Source: Dictyobacter formicarum | Lineage (GTDB): Bacteria; Chloroflexota; Ktedonobacteria; Ktedonobacterales; Ktedonobacteraceae | Reading direction: 5' to 3' | Assembly (NCBI RefSeq): GCF_016587435.1 | Contig: NZ_BNJJ01000013.1 | Span: 62,001 to 126,000, forward strand | DNA length: 64,000 nt | In this document: positions 16,096 to 24,348 of the stretch, piece by piece | How the letters are laid out: each line of letters starts with the position of its first letter | Numbering within the stretch: the stretch's first letter is position 1 | The notes under the pieces: generated by a model | Databases searched by the model: none | Told to the model about the DNA's origin: nothing | Seen by the model: only the letters and a program-made list of their open reading frames with translations | Made by a program: the position numbers and the translations under genes

Positions 16096-18822
16096 TTAAA
16101 TTTCTAGCAATCCAACCGTATGCGCTTTTGTCAGAGCCTGCAGCCGGGAATTGACATTTAACTTGCTGTAGATGTTATTAAGATGAGTCTTGATCGTACT
16201 TTCAGCTACAACAAGGGTACAGGCAATTTGCTGGTTGGAATTTCCCTCGGCAATTAGCTTTAAAACTTCTAGCTCGCGATCACTCAGTTGTTCCAGCGAG
16301 GCTTGCGCACGCTGCGCCCGCTTTTGCCAGGATCTCCAGTCGCGTGGCTCCACATCACACCCGAACTCCAGTAGCAGGGCATGTACGTAGCTCAGGACCA
16401 GGGAGTGCAAATCGCCGGTATAGCGTTTCTGCTGGCGGTGATATAGTTCGGAGAGCAACGTCATTAATACCTGTCCCTCATCAAGAAACAGGCGGCGGTA
16501 GCCTCCTGGCTCGGCCAGTATCAAGATATGTTCCAGGGTTTGCCTGGTGCGTCGAATATCTCCTGCTATATAGTAAGCTTGCACTAAGAGCATTTGGAAC
16601 TGAAGCTCGTCAGCAATACGTCCCTGAGCCTTGATGGTTGGTAACAGTGTCTGCACCAGTCGTATGACTTCGGCAGGACGCTGCTGAGCCAGCAGCAGAC
16701 GAGCTTTTGCTTGCTGCCAGAGTTCTTGTTCCAACAAGGAACGCTCATCAAGATTGGTAGGATAGTTGCGCTGCAGCAATTCTTGCACAGCACTCACATG
16801 GCCTTGTGCCAGTCGGTATTGTGTGCGTAGCAGGGCAATCTGTGCCAGCGCATATGTGTGGTTGTCCCTGTACGTCAAAGAGCCCTCCGCCTGGTCCAGC
16901 AGCAGCAAGGCTTGCTCTACCTTACCATTAGCCCAGGCCAGCCGGGCGGCTAGCATGCTATATCCGATCGCAGGCGGGCCAACTTCAATTTGCTCGCTAC
17001 TCTCCTGCGCCATCCTGAGCTGCTCCTGTGCTCGCACCAGCTCATTCCATTCTAAATAAAGCTGTCCAGCCTGCACATGCGCCTGCCTGGCAAACCAGGC
17101 CATGCATTCTCCACGATTACTGCTGCATTGTTGATAGAATTTCATGGCCTCGCGCAACTGACCCTGCATCATGCGCAGACGACCTTGATGTAGCTGGCCG
17201 CTAGCGATAGCAATAGCGCAATTCATCTGGCTGCCGATGCGCTGACCTGACGTCAACTCAACCTGCGCCTGCTGGATCTCTCCACAGCATAAATGGGCGG
17301 CCCCACGCAACACATGTGAGAAACTGGACAACAAAGGTCTATTCCGATTGGCATCCAGCGCCCGTTGCGTATACGCCAGAGCTTGCTTGCCATTGCCAGT
17401 ACAGATAGCGTAACAGGCCTGTAAGTCATAGATGCTACTCAGCATTTCATTGTTCTGGCTGGCCTGCCAACTATGGCGTGCAATAGCCAGCGCCTGCTCA
17501 TAGCGCTCCCATTGTCCTGTGTAGAGATAGCTGCAGGCAGACAGGTAGGCCACAACCGGACGTTGCTGGAGCTCAATAGATTCATGTAATTGCGCCAGCC
17601 AGTCAAAAATGCATGGGATATGTCCCTGCATCCAGAGGGGCCAGGCATGGGCTTCCAGCAGGTCAGCGGCCCGCTCGTAGGCATGAGCTGCCAGTGCATG
17701 CTCAACCGCTTCGTGCAGCATATGTTCCCGCTCATACCAGCAGCTAGCACGTATATGTAGCTCACGCAGGCGTTCTGGATATTTCTGACACAATTGCTGA
17801 CGCAGGAACTCGGCCAAAAGTCGATGGTGACTTCTCCAGGCACCTTCCTCATCCGGAGTAGCAATAAACAGGTTGGCCTGCTCTAGCCACTCCAACATCG
17901 TTTCAGCGTTTCCCTGACCAGTCACCGCGTTGCAGAGGTCAGCCCTCATGCGCGTCAGGATAGAGGTCGAGAAGAGAAAGTCAAGGACGTCATCAGGTAA
18001 GGTCATCAGTATCTCTTCGCTCAGATAGCGAGCAAGATGGCGGTTGATGCTCATAAACGACGAGATCGTAGCTGGCCGCTCTTTCTGCTCAGGCATTCTT
18101 TGTAGCGTCATGGCAGCTAGCTGTAAACCGGCGATCCAGCCTTCGGTAGCACGCAGTAAATCAAATAGGTACTCTGGCTCAAGCTGTAGCTTCATACCAT
18201 GGCTGAACAGTTGCACCGTCTCGTCCAGAGTAAAACGTAGTTCACTGGAGCGTATTTCTAGCAGTTGTCCTCGTACGCGTAGACGCACTAATGGCAGGAG
18301 AGGGTCAATCCGCGTACTGATGAATAAGTGAACATGAGACGGCAAATGTTCCAGAAAAAAGGTCAGGGACTGGTGAATGACTGGCAGTTGAATGTATTGG
18401 TAGTCATCCAACACACATATCAGCGGCTCAGGATAGGTCATCAAAATATTAATAAAGGCGGCCAGCATATCTTCGATCGATGTGTGCAGATATACATCCA
18501 GGCACTCCTGTACTTTAACCTCCAGATCAGGATTGACGCGGGCAAAGGCAGCCAGGCAATAGCACCAGAAGCGTATCAGGTCGTTATCATCCTTATCTAA
18601 GGAAAGCCACGCTACCTGGCTAGAAGAATGCTGCTGCAACCAGCCAGCAAGTAATGTAGTCTTGCCAAAGCCTGCCGGCGCAGCAATTAAAGTCAAGGGA
18701 TGGTTTGCGCCACGCTCTAACTTATGATAGAGACGTATACGCGGAATAACCAGGGGAGCATAGCTCTGAGGCATAGTCAATTTCGTCGCAAGCAGTAATT
18801 GTTTGGTCGGGCTAATCTCCAT
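16096..18822 (-). CDS. MalT-like LuxR-family ATP-dependent transcriptional regulator (LAL), second copy
   Basis: 908 residues from ATG 18822, chosen for aaagagg at the right distance; in-frame ATGs at 18828 and 18849 are alternatives. Same architecture as its neighbour: TKLTMP start, Walker A APAGFGKTTLL, Walker B ICVLDDYQYIQ, helical repeat middle, LuxR HTH at the end (LSDRELEVLKLIAEGNSNQ...STIKTHLNNIYSKL). The two proteins align along their whole length by eye but with clear divergence, so this is an old duplication or two independent family members placed tail to tail. No intergenic base separates the stop codons. Ligand and targets unknown. Confidence 0.92.
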   Translation of the reverse strand: MEISPTKQLLLATKLTMPQSYAPLVIPRIRLYHKLERGANHPLTLIAAPAGFGKTTLLAGWLQQHSSSQVAWLSLDKDDNDLIRFWCYCLAAFARVNPDLEVKVQECLDVYLHTSIEDMLAAFINILMTYPEPLICVLDDYQYIQLPVIHQSLTFFLEHLPSHVHLFISTRIDPLLPLVRLRVRGQLLEIRSSELRFTLDETVQLFSHGMKLQLEPEYLFDLLRATEGWIAGLQLAAMTLQRMPEQKERPATISSFMSINRHLARYLSEEILMTLPDDVLDFLFSTSILTRMRADLCNAVTGQGNAETMLEWLEQANLFIATPDEEGAWRSHHRLLAEFLRQQLCQKYPERLRELHIRASCWYEREHMLHEAVEHALAAHAYERAADLLEAHAWPLWMQGHIPCIFDWLAQLHESIELQQRPVVAYLSACSYLYTGQWERYEQALAIARHSWQASQNNEMLSSIYDLQACYAICTGNGKQALAYTQRALDANRNRPLLSSFSHVLRGAAHLCCGEIQQAQVELTSGQRIGSQMNCAIAIASGQLHQGRLRMMQGQLREAMKFYQQCSSNRGECMAWFARQAHVQAGQLYLEWNELVRAQEQLRMAQESSEQIEVGPPAIGYSMLAARLAWANGKVEQALLLLDQAEGSLTYRDNHTYALAQIALLRTQYRLAQGHVSAVQELLQRNYPTNLDERSLLEQELWQQAKARLLLAQQRPAEVIRLVQTLLPTIKAQGRIADELQFQMLLVQAYYIAGDIRRTRQTLEHILILAEPGGYRRLFLDEGQVLMTLLSELYHRQQKRYTGDLHSLVLSYVHALLLEFGCDVEPRDWRSWQKRAQRAQASLEQLSDRELEVLKLIAEGNSNQQIACTLVVAESTIKTHLNNIYSKLNVNSRLQALTKAHTVGLLEI

Positions 18823-19540
18823 CTCCATCCTCTTTCTTCCAACACGCATCCCTGCTAGCGATACCTGATACCAAAGACCAATTAATCACTATTATACAAT
18901 AAACTCAAGGTCTTTATCTATGCATATCTATATATGCTCGTGCTGATATATGCAGTATTTCGTTTAATCTCATATCAATACGTTACTATTTTCCATGTCA
19001 TTATAATAACAATACAGGAGGAAAATGCTTTAATACATGATTTTGAGGAGCATCACATCCATATTTTACGAAAACTTATGCAAAAATGTTCGCTCAAAAA
19101 TTGATACCTTGATACACCCCTGGGTCATACAAGTATCACATTGAGTATGCCACCCTACCGGGTCGGATAATGAGGCAACTACTCTCTGCTACCATACAGA
19201 CGTACATGTGTTGATCCTACCTTTTTATCCACCCTACGGTGGAACAAACACTATCACGTCCTCACTATACTAATGCTGTAACAACATTGTACTCTAGCTG
19301 AGCATAGCGAGAAGGCTTATTTGCACATGTGACCGTAAGAGAAAGGGGCAGACAGAATTGTCAAAAACTTCTCAGCCGAGAAGGTCCTTCATCAAGGATA
19401 GTATGTCTTCCTGTCATGCTGCTTGACCCAGGCCTGGCTAGATTTAGCAGGCCATACATGCGAAGAGTAACGATGGGTTATCCTGCGCAAAATCTAGTCA
19501 TGTATGAATACAACGCTAATTAAATGGAGGGTATACGACC
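18823..19540. other. Intergenic region between divergent regulator genes
   Basis: About 700 bases without a credible gene. The left part (18850-19130) is A/T-rich and probably carries the promoter of the second MalT-like gene; the right part leads to the small HTH gene at 19541. A 64-codon frame at 19329-19523 lacks a ribosome site and recognisable composition. No large hairpin was found, unlike many other gaps in this window. Confidence 0.5.
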
Positions 19541-19738
19541 ATGGAACAAACTGATGAACTGCTGACTGTCCGGGAGGTCGCACGCCGCTTACGCGTGGAT
19601 GATACAACGGTACGTCGTTGGATTAAACACGGCACTCTGGAGGCTGTCTCGCTTCCTCATGTTGGCAAGCGTCAGGCTTATCGAGTACGCCGTAGCACAA
19701 TTGATACGTTACTCAATCAACCAGCCCTACCCGTATAG
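19541..19738 (+). CDS. Small BldC/excisionase-like HTH DNA-binding protein
   Basis: 65 residues made almost entirely of a MerR-like winged HTH (HTH_17 / excisionase type): LLTVREVARRLRVDDTTVRRWIKHGTL, a turn, then LPHVGKRQAYRVRRSTID. This is the size and plan of actinobacterial BldC and phage excisionases. A ggaggg ribosome site precedes the ATG. A close paralogue sits at 22325, about two thirds identical by eye. No phage genes are near, so a developmental or global regulator is more likely than an excisionase. Probable single-gene unit ending in the hairpin at 19744-19794. Confidence 0.85.
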   Translation: MEQTDELLTVREVARRLRVDDTTVRRWIKHGTLEAVSLPHVGKRQAYRVRRSTIDTLLNQPALPV

Positions 19739-19743
19739 AATTC

Positions 19744-19794
19744 ACAACCAACGAAGAAGGGTATCCTATCTGGGAGACCTTCTTCGTTGGTTGT
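19744..19794. terminator. 17-bp-arm hairpin between convergent genes
   Basis: Perfect arms acaaccaacgaagaagg (19744-19760) and its inverse (19778-19794) with a 17-base loop, placed between the convergent HTH and ABC ATPase genes. It lacks a clear U-tract but fits a bidirectional terminator. Confidence 0.7.
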
Positions 19795-19806
19795 AAGCTA
19801 TATCGA

Positions 19807-20865
19807 TCACGCAGGGGTGGTGGCATGAAGAGGTGTTGCAGTCAATTCGAGGAAATATTGTTCCAGACTGGTTTCGCGCCGGCGAATCTCGGTTGCGTAG
19901 ATGCCGCGCTCAGCAAGAAAAGCATTCACAGCTCCCGCCTGTTCCATTGTAGCCTCAACCTCCAATAGCTGCCCTCCTGGCGGCGTCCAACCAGTATTTG
20001 TTGGAGCTGTCACAATCCGAGCATGGCGCATCCAGCGCAGGTCCCCGTCTGGCTGTGTATGTAAGAGTAACTCGGCCTGCTGTAATAGAGTTGGCTCTGC
20101 AAAGCCAAGTAAAATACATTGTTGCTCGGAAAGAAGGTCCTGTACATTACCCTGTACCAGCAATTTACCACGCTTGATGATAGCCACCCTTGAGCAAACC
20201 TGTTGGATCTCATGTAATTGATGGCTCGATAACAGGATAGTAATGCCCTGCTGCGATAAACGCCCAATCAGTTCGCGTATCTCAACGACTCCGGCTGGAT
20301 CAAGTCCATTGGTCGGTTCGTCTAAAATAATCAGCTGTGGGTAGTGAACGAGGGTGGCGGCCAGGGCCAGGCGCTGCTTCATGCCCAGCGAGTATTTACT
20401 ATAGCTGTCATTGGCGCGCGTGGCCATGTCGACTAGTTCGAGCACTTCCTCAATACGCTCATCGGTCGTCTGATTGTTTGCCATACAGCCAAAGGTAGCA
20501 ATACCACGCAAATTCTCACGGCCAGTCAAAAAAGGATAAAAGACAGGTTGTTCGACAATAGCTCCCATATGATGTAAGGCTCGATAGCGTTGCTTCTCGT
20601 CGCCCATAGCATACCCCAGCGTAGTGACCTGTCCCGACGTTGGATGAATCAATCCTAAGAGCATGCGAATCGTCGTAGTTTTACCTGAACCATTGGGACC
20701 AAGCAGCCCGTAGACATCTCCACGATATATCTCGATGCCCAGATGATCAACGGCAGTAAAGGTATCGAAACGCTTGGTCAACTCTTCGGTCCGTAATACA
20801 ACCTCAGCATGCTGCGATGGTCGTTGATCATGACTGGGTATCTTTGGCAGATCGCCCATACACAC
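19807..20865 (-). CDS. ABC transporter ATP-binding protein (CcmA/DrrA type)
   Basis: 352-residue ATPase: Walker A GLLGPNGSGKTTT (~residue 55), signature YSLGMKQRLALA, Walker B LIILDEPTNGLDP, H-loop LLSSHQL, then a ~100-residue C-terminal regulatory domain typical of multidrug/antibiotic exporters. No permease gene lies next to it, which is unusual; the membrane partner must be elsewhere. The first codon is a GTG at 20865; ATG 20859 with aaagga 10 bases upstream is also plausible. It follows the sigma factor gene by 55 bases on the same strand and may be co-transcribed. Confidence 0.9.
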   Translation of the reverse strand: MCMGDLPKIPSHDQRPSQHAEVVLRTEELTKRFDTFTAVDHLGIEIYRGDVYGLLGPNGSGKTTTIRMLLGLIHPTSGQVTTLGYAMGDEKQRYRALHHMGAIVEQPVFYPFLTGRENLRGIATFGCMANNQTTDERIEEVLELVDMATRANDSYSKYSLGMKQRLALAATLVHYPQLIILDEPTNGLDPAGVVEIRELIGRLSQQGITILLSSHQLHEIQQVCSRVAIIKRGKLLVQGNVQDLLSEQQCILLGFAEPTLLQQAELLLHTQPDGDLRWMRHARIVTAPTNTGWTPPGGQLLEVEATMEQAGAVNAFLAERGIYATEIRRRETSLEQYFLELTATPLHATTPA

Positions 20866-20920
20866 TATGTCCTTTCCTCAACCGTGTGCAGACGTTCTCC
20901 TCTATCATCCATCCAAAACA

Positions 20921-21529
20921 TTAACGGGACTGCAAGGAGGCGCGCAGTTTGGTGCAGGCGCGATAGTAATACGTTTTGGCCGTGGTCATTGGCATCTCTA
21001 AAACTTGCCCAATCTCTGAAAAACTACATTGATAGAGATAACGCAATAAAACAACTGAGCGGAATTTGGTGGGCAGCGCTTGAATAGCCTGCTGAAGCGC
21101 GTGCTGCATATCATGATATTCCGCGATCTCTTCCGGCAAGGGATGGGTATCTGGAATGGCTGCCAGTGGAGGCATCTCTTCTTCTTCAGATTGCCACTCT
21201 AAGGCGGAAAACAGCGTTACTCGTCTGCGTCGCCGCTTGCGCAATTCATCACGACAACAGTTCTGGGCCACGCGAAATAACCATGGTTTAAGCTGCTCTC
21301 CCGTTGGAAGATTAGGCAAGGCAATATATAACTTGAGAAATACCTGCTGCAACACATCACAGGCCTGATCATACTCACCCAGGTGATGATAAATAAAGCG
21401 ATAAAGCATGGTGTGATAACGTTCAACCAGGGCCTCAAAAACAACCTGATTGCCAGCTAACACTTCACGTACCAGGACACCATCAGAGAACTCTAGCCAT
21501 TTAGAAGGAACGTATTCTTGCTTTTGCAT
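20921..21529 (-). CDS. RNA polymerase sigma factor, ECF-like
   Basis: 202 residues from ATG 21529 (aaagga 7 bases upstream); a longer in-frame start at 21619 lacks one. Sigma region 2 (FEALVERYHTMLYRFIYHHLG, DVLQQVFLKLY, LKPWLFRVAQNCCRDELRKRRR) and region 4 (LPTKFRSVVLLRYLYQCSFSE, EIGQVLEMPMTTAKTYYYRACTKL) are both complete, with a short linker of ~45 residues: an extracytoplasmic-function type sigma factor directing polymerase to alternative promoters. No anti-sigma gene is adjacent; the downstream gene is an ABC ATPase. How it is held inactive is therefore not evident. Confidence 0.9.
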   Translation of the reverse strand: MQKQEYVPSKWLEFSDGVLVREVLAGNQVVFEALVERYHTMLYRFIYHHLGEYDQACDVLQQVFLKLYIALPNLPTGEQLKPWLFRVAQNCCRDELRKRRRRRVTLFSALEWQSEEEEMPPLAAIPDTHPLPEEIAEYHDMQHALQQAIQALPTKFRSVVLLRYLYQCSFSEIGQVLEMPMTTAKTYYYRACTKLRASLQSR

Positions 21530-22324
21530 GAGAAGATCCTTTCTATCAAACGCGTCCCTTTGCGAAGTCGTTTGGTTATCATTACCAGAGGACAGTATGG
21601 GTGCACTACAGCAATACATTACAGCACTGTCTCTTTTTTCCCTTCTCCCGCGTTACCATATATTCGTGTGCTTGCTCAGAAGTGTAGCGGATTGTTGAGG
21701 AAATTTCATCCTCCAAAAGGACGATTCATCAACTACTGATCTCATCCACCACCCTCCAACGCGTAGAAGTTGCAATAACAGCTATTGTATATATTCAGGG
21801 CTTACCCCAAAACTTTTAACTCAAGGCGATAATTTTAAGATAAGATAAAGCAACAAGAAGAAACCTGCACCTTGCAGGTTTCTTCTTGTTGCTTTATCTT
21901 ATCTTTTACACTTATATAAAAGTTATTGCCGCTTTTCTATAATAGAATATGGTGGATAGGATGCACAGATTGAAGATATCGCTTATATTCAACATATTCA
22001 TGCTATGCCCCACATGTCAATCTATAGTTGGAATTACAACTTGCAGTCGAACAAACAGCTCATAGTTACATGAACAGGTATGAATAACACAATTAAATGT
22101 AGCATACTACGAACCGCTTTTTTTAGCTATGCATTTAACGTAACTTCCAAACAAAAAAAGTCATATCTATTTCATAACCCATCCAAAATCTCTTTTTATA
22201 AACCTTTACAAGTCTTCATCAATATTATACAATATTTATACAATGTACTTGTATGAAGATTCTCATACATCTTTTTTTTGAAACTTCACAGGGGTAAGTC
22301 GAAATAACAGGTAGGAGGAGCCCT
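21530..22324. other. A/T-rich divergent intergenic region
   Basis: About 800 bases between the sigma factor and the second small HTH gene, with no credible coding frame. It contains the long hairpin at 21837-21905. Near 22210-22260 there are TATACAAT direct repeats inside an imperfect inverted repeat (cttcat...atgaag) and a TTTACA/TACAAT pair at 17 bases, the likely promoter region of the HTH gene. Confidence 0.5.
21837..21905. repeat. Perfect 33-bp-arm hairpin, element F
   Basis: Arms 21837-21869 and 21873-21905 are perfectly inverse over 33 bp with a 3-base loop (cct). The outer stem is A/T-rich (aagataagataaag), the tip is acctgca. It stands alone in a divergent gap about 300 bases from either gene, so simple termination of a neighbouring gene is not an obvious role; no gagcgc box is attached. 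Confidence 0.85.
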
Positions 22325-22510
22325 ATGAGCAATTTATTAACTGTATCGGAAGTGGCCCGCATTCTACGCGTTGATGATGCAACAGTGCGCAGATGGGTAA
22401 AACAGGGTGTACTAGAGGCGGTAGTGCTACCACATGTGCATTCCAGACAGGTATATCGTATAAAGCGCGAAACCCTGGACCGAGTTCTTGGTGACAACAG
22501 CATTCAATAA
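22325..22510 (+). CDS. Small BldC/excisionase-like HTH DNA-binding protein, paralogue
   Basis: 61 residues: LLTVSEVARILRVDDATVRRWVKQGVL, LPHVHSRQVYRIKRETLDRVL. It matches the protein encoded at 19541 at about 36 of 52 aligned residues by eye, with the recognition helix region (RVDDxTVRRW.K.G.LEAV) nearly identical, so the two probably bind related sites. Excellent ribosome site (taggaggag). Together the two genes bracket the sigma factor-ABC ATPase pair. MerR-like HTH of HTH_17 type without an effector domain. Confidence 0.85.
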   Translation: MSNLLTVSEVARILRVDDATVRRWVKQGVLEAVVLPHVHSRQVYRIKRETLDRVLGDNSIQ

Positions 22511-22842
22511 TGTATCTCTACCAATATAAAAAAGGATATTCCAGGCTATTGCAACGGCGCGCCAGCTGCTATGGCGCCTGAGTAAACACAATCGTACCTT
22601 CTCTATTGTGTGCCTGTTCATCGTCTGATTTCGCTCCCACAAGCTTGACTTCAGATGATGGGTGTTTCTTCGCTTTGGGGGATAAGCGAAGAACAAATTT
22701 TGAACTCAGCGGTTATTTATCATGGGCGATAAATAACACTAATACTCTCACCATTAACTTCACATATCATATCAAAAAAATTCGTTCTATTTCTCTTTTT
22801 ATATCATTTCTCATGGCAATATCTTATTGCCGCATTTAATAC

Positions 22843-22871
22843 TTGACAAACAGCAAACCAGATGTTATTAC
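22843..22871 (+). promoter_or_regulatory. Promoter of tRNA-His
   Basis: TTGACA (22843-22848), 17-base spacer, TATTAC (22866-22871), ending 29 bases before the mature 5' end of the tRNA. A consensus -35 with a four-of-six -10. The rest of the gap from 22511 shows nothing further that I can interpret. Confidence 0.6.
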
Positions 22872-22899
22872 TTACATAAGTAATGCATAACTAACTCCC

Positions 22900-22972
22900 G
22901 GTGGTCATAGTGTAGTGGTTAGCACCGGAGGCCGTGACCCTCCTGGCATCAGTTCAAATCTGATTGATCACC
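22900..22972 (+). tRNA. tRNA-His (GTG anticodon)
   Basis: A full cloverleaf can be drawn: G at -1 opposite C73 (the histidine identity pair), acceptor stem gtggtca/tgatcac with one G-U, D stem gtgt/gcac with loop agtggtta, anticodon stem ggagg/cctcc with loop ccgtgac, variable tggc, T stem atcag/ctgat with loop ttcaaat. CCA is not encoded. Base 33 is C where nearly all tRNAs have U. Confidence 0.85.
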
Positions 22973-23067
22973 CCGACCTGCTAACAAGCCAAGCTTGCTT
23001 TCACTCATACCGGAAGGTATAATAACTGAAGTGTTACCCATTGCATTTGTTTCGGGAGATTTTTGCT

Positions 23068-23439
23068 TTGAGCAATAACTATACAGGTGGATCCGAAGGT
23101 GGAACATTGAACAATGGCAGTTCACCGATTAGCCGTCGCGAAGCGCGTGCTAATAGCAGCACTGGCGCTTTGCCGCCGCTGGGTATGTTAGGCATTGAAC
23201 GTCCAACATCACCAGGCGGATTTGACTTTGAACAAATGGTGCTATCACTGAAAGATCTTTTCGAAAAAGATCGTCAGGTTGCCAGCCAGTCAGATGCGAC
23301 GCGTTGCGGAATCTGCTATCTTCACTTTCGCGTCAACGAACTTCACTATCGTGAGGAAGGATTCTATGTGTGCTCCCATTGTGAGCAACAACTGGGATCT
23401 CATCGTCTAACAGTGTTACGCAAGCAACAAAAACTGTAG
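23068..23439 (+). CDS. Small protein with a four-Cys zinc-finger-like C-terminus
   Basis: Read from TTG 23068 (gggag 9 bases upstream) it is 123 residues; the frame is open from 23041. The N-terminal half is polar and Gly/Ser/Asn-rich, followed by a helix (FDFEQMVLSLKDLFEKDRQV) and a C-terminal RCGICYLHF...GFYVCSHCEQQLG, where two CxxC pairs about 23 residues apart could hold a zinc ion. I recognise no family. It follows tRNA-His by about 95 bases and is followed by a hairpin block. Codon use and the finger argue for a real gene. Confidence 0.65.
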   Translation: MSNNYTGGSEGGTLNNGSSPISRREARANSSTGALPPLGMLGIERPTSPGGFDFEQMVLSLKDLFEKDRQVASQSDATRCGICYLHFRVNELHYREEGFYVCSHCEQQLGSHRLTVLRKQQKL

Positions 23440-23487
23440 GTTTATATATAACTCGCTAGCCTGGGGGCGCTGACGCCCCCATTCTTT

Positions 23488-23567
23488 TTTTATGGGTTGT
23501 TGCAGCACATGCGCATCTGCGCATGTGCTGCAACAACCCATAAAACGTTTTGAGCGCCGTAGGTGCG
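23488..23567. repeat. 27-bp-arm hairpin plus conserved box, element H1
   Basis: Perfect arms 23488-23514 and 23519-23545 with loop atct, then ttttgagcgccgtaggtgcg (23548-23567), the same box as elements A and B with two changes. A small hairpin gggggcgctgacgccccc lies before it (23464-23481). After the box comes gacgagcatgctgggggc..tgatc, a segment found inverted near 55.85 kb. Confidence 0.85.
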
Positions 23568-23667
23568 TACCGTCATAGGTGCTGACGAGCATGCTGGGGG
23601 CCTGATCTTCTCCTCCTCCTTGCCTCAGCTTGAGGGCACGAAACGCATGTTTTTCAAACACTCTCTC

Positions 23668-23735
23668 AACGAGAGATAAAGGGCGCGGCCTCTCCCATCC
23701 TCATCAGGGAGAGGCCGCGCCCTTTATCTCTCGTT
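23668..23735. repeat. 29-bp-arm hairpin, element H2
   Basis: Perfect arms 23668-23696 and 23707-23735 with a 10-base loop. It starts 6 bases beyond the def stop codon on the minus strand, so it probably ends the def transcript; no U-tract follows. Confidence 0.85.
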
Positions 23736-23741
23736 TATTGT

Positions 23742-24248
23742 CTATTCGGCTAAGACTGGCTCGCCTTCTTCAAGGTCGCCTTCTCTTACTTCACGCAGGT
23801 CTTCGGGGCTATCCAGTCGATCGATAAAGAGGATACCATCCAGGTGATCGATCTCGTGCTGGAGGATACGTGCAAACCAGCCTTCGGCATTAACCCGAAT
23901 GGCCTTGCCACGTACGTCCTGTCCCTTCACAACAATTTTGGTCGCGCGACGAATATTTTCACCGATATATCCCGGGATACTCAGACAGCCTTCGGGTCCT
24001 TTTTCCTCACCCTCCGCTTTTACGATCTCAGGATTAAAGATTGCCACCTTCCGATCTTCGTATTCAGCTACAAAGACACGAATTGATTGTGCAATTTGCG
24101 GCCCTGCCAGTCCCACACCGTTAGCTGCACGCATGGTCTCAAACATGTCTTCCACCAGCTTTGGCAGCGATGGATCAAAATGATGGACCTTTTTGGCTTT
24201 CTGGCGTAGAATTGGATTTTCAGTGGTAATAATTTTCCGAATGGCCAT
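23742..24248 (-). CDS. def: Peptide deformylase
   Basis: Removes the N-formyl group from nascent proteins; iron- or zinc-dependent cytosolic enzyme. 168 residues from ATG 24248, preferred over a GTG nine codons upstream because the family begins with MAIRKI(I/V)...NPILR. The three signature motifs are intact: GVGLAGPQI, EGCLSIPG (metal Cys) and LQHEIDHLDG (two metal His and catalytic Glu). Divergent from tilS across a 100-base gap that holds a TATAAT. Type-1-like deformylase; C-terminal tail acidic. Confidence 0.96.
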   Translation of the reverse strand: MAIRKIITTENPILRQKAKKVHHFDPSLPKLVEDMFETMRAANGVGLAGPQIAQSIRVFVAEYEDRKVAIFNPEIVKAEGEEKGPEGCLSIPGYIGENIRRATKIVVKGQDVRGKAIRVNAEGWFARILQHEIDHLDGILFIDRLDSPEDLREVREGDLEEGEPVLAE

Positions 24249-24348
24249 AATCTTCTCAATACCCCTACACAACACGCTAGCAAACTATCAAAACATTAGT
24301 GTTATAATTGACCTTAATCGTATCATACCAAAGGGGTAATGCGCAAAC

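Noticed and set aside
19541..22510. Prophage or integrative element because of excisionase-like HTH genes
   Set aside because: No integrase, phage structural gene, attachment repeat or shift in base composition was seen; BldC-like regulators fit better.
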